Shown here: one piece after another, positions 22,701 through 34,700 of the stretch | How positions within the stretch are numbered: the stretch's first letter is position 1 | Layout of the letters: the number at the start of each line of letters is the position of its first letter | NCBI RefSeq assembly: GCF_001417965.1 | Contig: NW_018388147.1 | Coordinates: forward strand, 172,447-236,446 | DNA: 64,000 nt | Origin: Exaiptasia diaphana | Lineage: Eukaryota > Cnidaria > Anthozoa > Actiniaria > Aiptasiidae | Reading direction: 5' to 3' | Made by a program: the position numbers and the translations under genes | Notes under the pieces: model-generated | Database searches by the model: none | What the model saw: only the letters and a program-made list of their open reading frames with translations | What the model was told of the DNA's origin: nothing

Positions 22701-25700
22701 GTGTATGTGTCTCGATAATGATCCTCACATCAGCAGCTGATAAAGGACTATCGCGTACAAGCGTGATTATGTGATAAGATAAGAACAAGACATCAGCACC
22801 TTTGATTCACAATTATTGATTTCAGAGACTTTTGAATAAAAATTCTTCAAAATATGCTCGGTGACTTATTCATCCTAAGACAGACTGTAGATCCATTAGA
22901 CCTCTCTGGTATTTTTTCAATTTTTCCTAACGACAGATGTCCACTCTTACTTCCTCCTGTTTCTTGAAAGCATAAGGTACTAGATAAACTTGCACATTCA
23001 TAAAACAATTAGTTTACGATGTTTAAATCCAAATGAAAACCGTTTTTGACGATCTTCTAGTAATCGTTTTTTCATCACTGTGTGCACTTTCCATGTCATC
23101 AAGTGTCAGTGTAATTGTTCTACTTACTTATTGGGAAATAGTCAAAAGTTGTAAATAGAAACTTTGAAAACTATTTAACGTAAACTAAATGTAATACGCC
23201 ATCAATTTGTTTACAAAAACTATCGCTTGACGTAAGATAAGATAATGATCACGTGGTTGAAAGGCATCGACACCTTTGCTGATTCTAGCATTATTTTGTA
23301 AATAAAACAGGGTTAGGAAATGAATTAGGAAATAAATGCTGGAAAGTATTCAGTGTAAGAGATACTGAAGTTTCTTTTTTCTATTCGTTTCTTTCCAAAC
23401 TTAGCTGATCATTTTTTTGTACATAAATTCCGGTCTAGCCCCCTCACATTTCATGGTACCCCGTACTGTTTGTTATCATGATAACAATCACCAGATGATC
23501 AACGTATTGTAACTCTTTACCCTATAAAACAATTCCCGACCTCTTTACTTCATGTTTAGCAGCAGCCATGAAGACCTACATAGTTCTTTTATTTAACTTT
23601 CTTTGTTTTTGGATTAGTTCTGTGCAAAGTCGGCCAGAAGTCGCGTGTACTAAGAATGGCCGTCCCATCCCATGCGGTAATTATTATACCTATGGAGGTA
23701 AGTGATCATTGTACAAACACACTGGTTTCCATAGAGCCATAATCATAGATGTTAGACTAGTACACCTAAGCCCCTGTTTACATGAGATAGGGTGCTCCTA
23801 CTTGGTAGGGCTAACTACTTTGTTTTCTTTTCCACTGGAAAAAATCGCGCGCTTTAAAGGTTGTAAAGGCCGTGTCACACTGGCGTTTTTTTCGTGCAAC
23901 TTGTGTCGCGCAAAAAAATGTTGTAAGTTGCACGAGCGTTTTTTACGTGTGACATCCCCCTCCTGCAACTTGAACATTTCATTTTTTTGTTGAGAGAAAA
24001 GTAGAACTGGCTTCTACTTTTTTCAACATTTTTCGGAAAAACGCGTGTGTGACATGGTCTCTTGCAACTTCCAAAATTTTCAATTAGGCGCACGAACCCA
24101 TAAGAAAGCGAGAATCTGTCCTGCTGTCACTTGTTGTAATAATCAACAAAGATGCCCGACGCCATCTTTGGCGAAAGCGATAATTTTGAAGAAGAAAACG
24201 AGACAGAAGTGAGGTGATCGTACATTTTCAATTTACGCGTGCAACTTACAATATTTTTTTTGCGCGACACAAGTTGCACGAAAAAAACGCCAGTGTGACA
24301 CGGCCTTAAAATTGATGTAAATATGATGTAAGTGTCCAAAATTCTGTAAATTTAATTAATGGAAATCATTTACATCAAATCATAATCGTATGAGGAAGTG
24401 GCTGATCCCATTAAAGAGTGCTCAATACACATAAAGTGTAGAGCTAGTTATATATATGATATCAAAGAGGCAAGATTTTGCTGTAACTCCGAGTTTCGTG
24501 CTACGCACTCATCATATTAAATACTGTCTGATGATACTGGATTAAATACTGTCTGATGAGTGCGTAGCACGAAACTCGGAGTTACAGCAAAATCTTAAAT
24601 ACTGTCTGATGAGTGCGTAGCACGAAACTCGGAGTTACAGCAAAATCTTGCCTCTTTGATATCATATATACATCGAATCATATTTACATCAAATTTATAA
24701 CCTTTAAAGCGCGCGATTTTTCCAGTGTTCCCTGGAGGATTGAAAACAAAAGAGTTTGGCTCTACACCTAGGGTCACCCTATGTCATGTAAACATGGTCT
24801 TAGCAATAGGCGCATTGTTTTCTCTTTCAATCTATTGTACGTGGATGATGTTTCACATTTTAAAAGTCCCCGAAACAAATTCTAATTATTAAAGAAAACT
24901 ATGGAGTTTTGGCGAATTTAGCCAATATGCAGTGGCCAAAAATGACTTGGGTGGGCACAACCATAGCCTTATAGTGATGACGTCCCATTAACTTTTGCAA
25001 ATGCATTTTACATTACAAAAAATGAATAATTGAATGTTTCGAGCCGTTGTGTGTGTGGAGGGAAGGCCCCTCCAGAATTCCAAAATATTTTGTTGGGGTC
25101 CGACGCCCCTTCATGACTTTATGGAAAACTTTTTAATATATATATTTTTTTAACGGCATAACATGTACAATCTGTCATCATTTTAACGAGTTTCAGTAGA
25201 AACATGGAAACCAGAGGCCGTTTGTATGAAGGGTGGATAAAGTTATCCAGTTGTTTTAGATGGATTTTATCCGCTGGATACGAATTTAACAGGTGGATAA
25301 AGCTATTCACCCTTCACACAACCAGTCCCTGAATCCCTTTCAAATAACACATTGACATGTTTCACTAGATGAAGGTAAACTGGCAAAAGACGAAACCTAC
25401 CAATCATTCCCCTTTTGCGAAAACCCCGATGCACAACCTGGTGACCCTACCGTAATTCCGTGCTTACGAAAACGATGGTATGAATGTATGACATTATATA
25501 CTTTTTGTCTTTTAAATGAGCTGAGTTTCTAATAATATTCTCTAATAAAATCTCAAAAAGTGTCTTTCAGAAAATAGTAAAAGTTTATAGTCCGATGGTC
25601 GATCGATTTGTATTCCTTCACGATATAATATCAGATTTTAAAAAGGAATAAGCGGACACCAGCTCCCCGCAATCTTCTCCTCAGAGTAGTGAAAGGAAAG

Positions 25701-28700
25701 ATAATCACCCACTTCAAAATAACCGCAATTTTTGAAAGTCAAATAAATTTGAATTTTATCACCTTTTGCTTAGGAACAAAGTTTATCAAGCAAGCAAGAG
25801 AATTGGAAGACTCTGAACACTATTGTAATTGAATAACAGATAAAATGTATTAAAGTTGAACTTAAACTATATGGCGTGTATTGTTGATTTGGATTATTGT
25901 ATACATGATGGCTGAAACCGCCGGCTAATTCTACTTCCCTATTCTTAAAAACGAAATGCAAAGAAAAGTAATCACATATGAAATAGACTAAAAACTGAAT
26001 TGTGTGAAAACATGGGACTGATAAATGGGAAACGAAAGATAACCCATTATTAGATACCATCGCTGAATAGATAAGTTAACCAACCGGCTGGGACTGGAGA
26101 GGCGGATAAACAAAGTCCGCTCCAGATAAGAATTACTCCTGTGGATAGTAGTTTTCGTAACTACCCCAGGAAATAAAAAAAAACAACCCACCTTACGCTC
26201 CTCGAGTTTATGATCTTGAGGCTCTGTACCCGCTGAGTGATCGCCGGCTCGCAACTCATTGCTGTGCGTCAAGAGGGATGAGAAGTCCAAAAGCTGAAAT
26301 ACGTTTTACAGGGATTAAACAGGTTTAAACAGGTCAGTCTAGTATCTAGCATGCGTTGTTATGCGCTAAGAAACAAACCACTTTGCTACTATTGCTTAAA
26401 TACAGGTTTAACAGGAATTTAAACCTGTTAATCCAGTTTTTTTTATACCTGTGTTTTCCTGTTCTGAGCGTCGTCTGATAATAGTAAATCACATTGTCCA
26501 ATAATGTCACTCATACGACGATATCCAAACCTTGCCAAGTATGTCCTCACCTAGAATAACAAAACAGTTAACATTGTCAACACTCGTTATGACGGATATC
26601 TTATCAAATGTCTACTGTTGAATTTCATTTTCTCTCCTACTTTGATGATCATCTTACCTCTTCAGCTAACATGAAGAAAAAGTTCACGACATTTTCAGGT
26701 TTTCCTTCGAACTTTTTGCGTAACACAGGATCCTGAAACACACACAAAAAAGACACAATGAAATTAAGTAGCACTGAAAATATAGCGACGAAAACATAAA
26801 AACGCCTACCTGAGTTGCTATGCCAACAGGACATGTGTTAAGGTGACATTTTCTCATCATGGTGCATCCCAGGGCGATAAGCGGCGCAGTGGAAAATCCA
26901 AATTCGTCCGCCCCAAGTAATGCAGCAACAATGACATCTCGTCCAGTTCTCATTTGCCCGTCAACCTGTCAATCACATTACAGTCACGTGATTACTACAT
27001 GACTTACTGTTCTATGAAACACGTTGTTCACTCACTTGGAGAACGACGCGGCGACGAAGATCGTTTAACACAAGAGTCTGATGAGCTTCTGAAAGACCTA
27101 GTTCCCATGGTAACCCAGCATGCTTGATACCTGACCAAGTGCTTGCCCCAGTCCCACCGTCATGACCAGAAATGACGATATGTTCTGCGTGTCCCTTGGC
27201 AACACCTGAAGCGACCACACCAACGCCCACTTCTGACACCAATTTTACGCTGATACGAGAACTCGGATTGGATGCCTTTAGATTGTAGATAAGCTGAAAC
27301 AACGAGGAATACGGTATATCTCTTGGAAGATATGCAGAATTGAAATGTGTCTCTCGAAGCAAGGAAGGGAACAAGTGTAATATTGGTTCGAAATCATGAC
27401 AGATATCTGCTGGTATATGCTGAAATACGTACCTCGGCCAAGTCCTCTATGGAGTAGATGTCATGATGTGGAGGGGGACTGATGAGACCTACACCTGGAA
27501 CTGACTTACGTGTCTTGGCGATCTCATGGGATACCTGTGCCATAAGTAATAATCACTCTTAATGTATTTATTTTACTTTTGAATAATAATAATATTTTAT
27601 ACCTTATGACCTGGTAATTCTCCTCCTTCTCCTGGCTTTGCTCCCTTATATCATCATAATAAAAAAATGTCAATTCAACGGAATACCACCGGAGGTTTGT
27701 CATAGTGGGTTGTATGAATTCAGCTGACCTGCGCCATTTTAATCTGCAGTTCTTCAGCGTTTGCCAAGTAGGTTGAAGTTACACCAAATCGTCCTGATGC
27801 TATTTGTCTAATGGCTGAACGAGTATTATTCATCCCCTCACCACCCCTATTGGGGTCTTCTCCACCTTCTCCAGTGTTACTTTTTCCTCCGATACTAAAA
27901 ATAGTCATATCATAACTTACAATGATACTAGATAAAGGTAAAAACCAATGATTACTAACCTATTCATGGCTTTGGCTAGTGTCGTGTGTGTCTCTATCGA
28001 TATCGACCCAAAACTCATTGCACCTGACAGAAAACATGATAATTGAACAACTAAACAATCAACCAATCACTCTGTCAGTAACCAACAAGCAACAACAAAA
28101 AAGTCATGAAATCGTCAAGCAACCATTAAAAAAACACAATTACGCAAGTGAAAACAGTCTACCAATGAAAAGGATAGTTGGTATACCTGTGACAAAACGT
28201 TTGACAATTTCAGCAGCTGGTTCTACTTCAGACAAGTCAATAGGTTTATCAGAAAACTTGAACTTTAACTGACCACGAAGGGTACAAGCTTTGACCTGAA
28301 ACAGTAAGAAAAGAGGACTTAAAGAAAAGAAAGTGGAGAAGAAGAGCCACTCATTCTATTAGAGCTGGAAGAAGTCACTGCTGAGACTGATTTTCCGATT
28401 TTGATTTAAAGTTTTTCATTAAATCGCCAAGTAGTCTTTTGATAAAATAATGTCATGCAGACTACACTTTATCCAGACAAGAAACAGGACACTACTGAGC
28501 AATGTAAGATTTTGATTGACAGACAAATGAAGAGATATGGTTGTTATCCACCTCACCATTTCTAGTGTTGATACAGCATATTTATCATAAGCTTCCTGAT
28601 TGGCTTGTTTGACGGCATCCTATAACAAATCAACACTGATAAGTCGACCTACAATCATAACACTTCTTGCGAAATGTGAATGAAATGGTAGATATTTTGA

Positions 28701-31700
28701 AGTAGGCAGTGAGTTTGACAATATAATGAAGCATATGGTATGAATGTGATTAATTACTAATTATGCATGCCTGGCTATTTACCTGGAGATGTGAAATACT
28801 TCTTGGGTCATTAACATGCTTCTCACCACCATCACGCCAGTGATATTCTCCCTATTGTATTGTAAGCAAAGTATTAGGTCACTAGCCCCCTCTCTTAGTC
28901 ACTCCCTCTTCCACCTTAACCTCTTGTCCCACTACAGGAGACAATAGAGCAAAGAGTTGCCAACAGTAGAGGCAAATGATTGTGCTTACTCTGTTAGTCA
29001 GAAGCCAATTGTCACACTCTCTGTCAGCATATGCAACACTGTGTTTGTCCAGAGCCTACACCACAAGTATAAAAGAAACAGTTAATAACAAATACGAGAC
29101 AAAAAGGAGATGTCGAAGAGAAAGAAAAGCTCTCACCTCTTGAGCCAAGATATCAAAGGAAACACCACCAAGACGAGAATCAGTGCCAATAAAACACTTA
29201 TCAATGACCTGATAGAATAAAACAAATTTGTTGATAACTAGTGAAATATGTTGTAAACCTAGCTTAATAACACCAACCTCTTGTGCAATACCAACAGCTT
29301 CAAATCGTTGAGCTCCCTGGTGGAAGATATTTAAGTTATATCGGTAAGATTGAACAACAGTGTAGCTGATGATGGTAGCTATGGCGATGATAATGGTAAC
29401 TATGGTGATAATGGTAGCCAATGTGTATGATTACGATTACTATGGTAATGATGATGGGAGCTATGGAGATGATGATGGGAGCCATGGTAACAATGATGAT
29501 GATGATAGTAACTATGGATATTATGGTGGTTTTGAGGAAACCATACCTTATAGCTATGTAAGGTTGATATTCCCATCTTGGCCATGACTTTAGATATCCC
29601 TTTCTGTGTAGCAATGATATAGTGTTCAACAATCTCTTGATCTGTGAGAGGAGGCTTAAGCAGATCTAAATGACAAAGCCAATTAATCAACAAGCATGAA
29701 ATATACAAAATTATCAACCAATGCAATTACTATATACTATCAGGTTTTACACTATTTATAAACCATTGAAGTTATACATCATTGGTTATATCATGTATAA
29801 GATAAGCGTAATTGTTACATCATCGAGTCAAAATGCTGATGCAAAGCTTACTTTGATCTCGCATATTGGCAACTGTCTCCAACAGCAAGTATGGACAAAC
29901 AGCGTCACCACCATAGCCAATCAACAGACAGATATGATGTGTCTCCCTGGATATAACACAGGAAAACCAATGGTTAGACACCACAGGAAACCCAACAGCT
30001 GGGTGCCACAGAAAACCCAACAGTTAGACACCACAGGAAACCCAACAGCTGCGTGCCACAGAAAAACAAAATTAAAGAAGTATCTTAACCTTATCTCAGC
30101 TGATTCAATAAATAGTCCAATCTTCCTTCTTTGCTTTGTCCTGTTCAGATAATGATGGATGCAGCCCAGTGCAATAAGGCAACTGCAAGAGATGTAATAA
30201 ATAATATTTATTTTATTAAACAATATATTTGTCAATTATACTTTGATTGACAGTTGCTTACCTTATGGGAACACTTTTAGGACCAGCTTTTCTATCACTA
30301 AGAATAATAAATGCACATCCTTTATCAACAGCCTCTGAAGCCTGTGAAAAAAAAATAAATAATAATAATAATAATATGTGGTATTTATATAGCGCCAATA
30401 TCCTCTGAGTTCAAAGGCGCTTCACATGTATAGAAGATACACAAAAAACACAATTATGTAATGATAATACTGAATGTTGTCATCATTTTCTAAAANTTAT
30501 TTGTCTGTTATCTCATCAATTGGCTGATTGCTTCCTTTATACAATTTATAAATNCTTACTTCTTTGCAAAGCCTGTCAAGTGCTAGTTCCAAGCCATCTG
30601 TGCCATCATCAACTGGGTAAACAATATCAAGGGTTGCACTCTAATGACAATAACCATCAATTATTAATTATATTAATAATCATCACTCACTCAAAGAGGT
30701 TATACAGACCTTCCATTGTGGCAGTGGACATTCACGAATGATTTCCAGATCTGCACACGACAGCACAGGGTGATCAAGGTACAGTCTCTGACAGGTTTTA
30801 GCACTTGCGTCCAGGAAATTGTGTTCAGGTCCGACTGGACATGCCTGGAAATTGTACTACCAAATCAATGTCTATTCAGTGCAATATCTCATAAACATAT
30901 CAATCTACATACCAATGACATAACAATGGCTTCTCTGATTGGATCTATTGGTGGATTGGTGACCTAAATAACAACAAATAATGTTTTGAATAAACCTAAA
31001 AATATTCATTAAGTCATGATTTTAAAGCTACTGTCATGAAAGAGTCTCTATGAATACAGACATACTTGTGCAAAGAGCTGCTTGAAGTAATCAAAGACCA
31101 TCTGTGGATGTGTACTGAGACATGCCAAGGGTGCATCATTACCCATTGAACCTATGGCTTCTTTCCTAGATACATGATAATAAAACTATTAAACCTTGAT
31201 ACCTTTCCACCATATGCTTATCAGGTACATCTCAAATGAATGAATTAACAATATAAATCATATTCATAACAAAATAACCAACATTTTACATACTTATTGA
31301 TGATCATAGGAACAATTAACATTGTCAAGTCCTCCACAGAGTAGCCAAACAAAGGTAATCGTCGATCTTGTTCCAAACAGGTTATCTTCTCATGGCTACG
31401 GATTACAGGGAGCTCCACATTGACATCAAGACACTTTGCCTTTTTGTAAGCCTGTTAAAAAATGCTTGTCAATTTGTAGATAAATATGTAGAAAAAAAGA
31501 GAATAAATATGAAATGAATGAATGGAAGAGAATAAAATGAGAATATTGCACAACACACTGTAAAAGAAAAACTAGGAGAGTTTATGAGGAAATACCATCA
31601 ATAGGAGCAACTAACCTACCTTATGCAGGTCAGAGAGAGTAACAATTCCTTTGCCAAGCCACTCCTCAACAGGATATTTGCATGCAATGTTATGTTTCAA

Positions 31701-34700
31701 CTCTTCATCTTCAACAAGGATTCCAAGCTTTGTATCGACAAGAAGCATTTTACCAGGCTGAAGCCGTCCCTGAAAATGACATCAGTGCTGCGTGGTAAGA
31801 AATCTAAATGGAAGGATTGGGTTCCTGTGGTAAAGTGGCTTACTTTGATCTTGATTTCTTCATCAGCAAATGTGTGGACACCTACTTCACTTGCCATTAC
31901 CATATGACCATCATGGGTGATGTAATACCTTGAAGGGCGCAACCCATTTCTATCAAGAATGGCACCAACATAGCGCCCATCAGAGAATGTAAACTGTGCT
32001 GTGGGATAAAAATTCAAACAAACAAGTACACATATTAAACATGTAGAAATGTATCATAAAATAATGTAGAGAAGACTGGCATGTTGGGATAAACATGGTG
32101 GATATTGCCTCTGTCTGTCATGACATATATTGTCTTACCTGGACCGTCCCATGGTTCAACTGAGCAAGATGCCCATTTATAGAAATTTTTCTTCTCTGTG
32201 CTCATCAGATCATCATTTTGCCATGCTTCAGGAACTAACATCATGACAGCCTGGAATATTGATAGTTATCACTCAATAATTACCAGGAAATATATCAATA
32301 AAATCATCTTAGACCTTATCATTTACTTCATCATATCTTAATATCATGAGCTCAGTGTCGGAATCATGATTGCAAAATTGATCATTTCTATCATCACCAT
32401 TATGACAATTACCATAATCATCAAAACATCTTGACAATCATAAACAGTGTATGTGACAAAGATCCACATACCTCAGGAAGTGTTCTATTACCAGCCATGA
32501 TCAACAATTCTAGAATGTTATCTACTCTTCCTGAATCTGTCTGTTCATCCTCAACGACGGGAAACAAGCTATCAAAACAATACATCATCAGTTTTATTAA
32601 GCAAATCATGAAGTGCAATGACATCCAGATTGAGAACTGACCTTTCTGTCTGCTCTGCGTAATATTCACTAAACATGTTTCCTTCTCTAGCATTCATATT
32701 GTTAGTATTGCCACATATAGTATTGATTTCACCATTATGTGAAAGATATCTATAAGTGAGAAAGGTTTTGTCAAATATCATAAAATAGACTATTTGATGA
32801 ATGTCAGATTATAATAATTCATACACTACCTATTGGGATGAGCTCTTTCCCAGCTTGGAAATGTGTTTGTTGAGAATCTCCCATGGACTATTGCAAAATG
32901 GGTTCTGTAAAATATTTGTTTATTATAATAGCTTAAATGGGAATACAATGTATTTTTCCCTTCTCTCAGAAAACCATTGCTTTTTTTTGCAGCTTTAGGA
33001 GAGATTGGTGTGTTTGACATGTATATTGGTCAACACTGCCAAATGAATCAGTACTCATGTCAACCTTTGTGACACCATAATCATTTGCTATGGAGAGCTG
33101 GATGAAGGGAGCGAGTATCAGGTTACTTACACATAGTCTTCCCTGTCAAGATCAGTATAAAACTCTGAGAGCTGATCAGTCGTGAACATACCCTGTAAAA
33201 TAACATGGATTATCAGGTTAGTACTTGNATTGTACATCCCAATATTACTGAATACATACAATATGCAGTGTTACACATAGATACCTTGTATACAATGACG
33301 TCAGTAGAGAGACTACAAATATAAAACCTCCTGTTCTTGGTTCTCACTGTATGTGTTGCAACTTTTCTCATTTGAAACAGTTTATGGTGGAATAATTGCT
33401 GGTCATATGAACTTGTTACAAACACCTTAACAAAACGTAAATAAAGAAATGAATTATGGAAAAGAGAGGCAGACGATTGAGCGGTACTGACCTGCTTAAT
33501 GATTGGCTGACATCCTTTAGCAGTTTTGCCAAGAGTAGTGTCATTAAAAGGTATATCATACCAACCAAGAACTTCAAAACCATGCTCATTGGCTACTTTT
33601 TCAAACCCTTCCTGGCCTTCAACAGCCTGGATTATTGATATAATAATTAATGTAAATTCCAACGCAACAATACCATAATAATGTTGCACTAAATAAGAAT
33701 TATATATAGTTTACCTTGTTAATATCTTGGTCCAGGAACATAACCCCTGAAGCATACTGACCAGGAGGTGGGAGAGTAAACCCAAGATTATTCTCTCTAT
33801 CATGTAAGAATTGATAGATTACTAATCAATTAAAACTATATAGTTAGAAATATGACTCCAATCTTCTGGTAAGCCATGCCCCATCCCCTGTCATACTAGA
33901 CACTATGCCCCTCCCATTCCTGATGTGCCCAGCTCTCCTACACACTTACTCTATAATATTTAGGTACATTTGGTGAGGGTGTCCTGACATTATGCCAGCA
34001 CCGTCACCTGTGTTTTTCTCACACCCACAAGCTCCACGATGATTCATTCTCTTTAGAAGGATAAGAGCATCTTTAACAATCTGAAAAATATTATGATATA
34101 TTTCATGAGATTGATAAAATTCACTTTGATCATTGACAGGAGACTTTTTGCAAACTGCTTGTTATTGACAGGCATGGACTCAGTATAATTATGATGCATA
34201 ATTCATTTAAACAATCATAAAATACACACACAAATAACTAAGTAGACAACAAATACAAGTCCATCTTCAACCACTCTTAATGCATTAATTTATTACTGAT
34301 ATTTTTGAGAGGAAAAAGCAATAAAAAACAAATGAAAATACAAATAGCCTAAACAATATACGCAAAAGGCATGGAATATAACCAATACAATATTACTTGT
34401 GCAATCATTTTTGTAGAACATAAGCAATTTGAGGCGAGAAATGAGTGTAAATTTTACGCATGACTTCATTATTGTTTGGGAGCAAAGTTCACATCCACCA
34501 TCAACAAACTGACATGTGATTATGTAATAGTAAAATACTGAAATACAATTATAGGGAATTATATACATTATAGGAACATATATAGCATAAAAAGGTTGCA
34601 ATACAGAGTTCTATGAATTTGCTTATATTAATTGTCGAAGTAGCGCACAAAAAGATGAAAGATTGAAAGCTACGACCCTTCGACAATAACACCTGTAATT

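Larger units (their letters stand above)
23766..24803. mobile_element. Fold-back DNA element with ~100-bp inverted ends (host of a second MITE)
   Basis: The left end (CTAAG-CCCCTGTTTACATGA) and right end (complement CTAAG-ACCATGTTTACATGA) form long imperfect inverted repeats. They share GATAGGGTG/CATAGGGTG, the segment CACTGGAAAAA-TCGCGCG, CTTTAAAGGTT, and a distal TTGATGTAAATATGAT. The centre (24451-24671) is itself palindromic. There is no transposase frame, so the element is non-autonomous. A target-site duplication was not resolved, so the superfamily is unassigned. It sits in the intron of the nested peptide gene. Confidence 0.75.

Noticed and set aside
26285-26445. Inverted AACAGGTTTAAACAGGT motifs
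   Set aside because: Short AACAGG/CCTGTT motifs in a GOGAT intron; ends and target duplication could not be defined, so not called as an element.
27380-27395. GGTTCGAAATC as a possible tRNA B box
   Set aside because: It lies in a GOGAT intron, does not match the full B-box consensus, and no A box or cloverleaf is present.
29340-29726. Overlapping frames on both strands around the GAT-rich tract
   Set aside because: Low-complexity repeat readings inside a GOGAT intron; only the exon 29547-29665 is real.
29957-30067. CRISPR-like short repeat array
   Set aside because: Units are contiguous without spacers and lie in a eukaryotic intron; it is a minisatellite.
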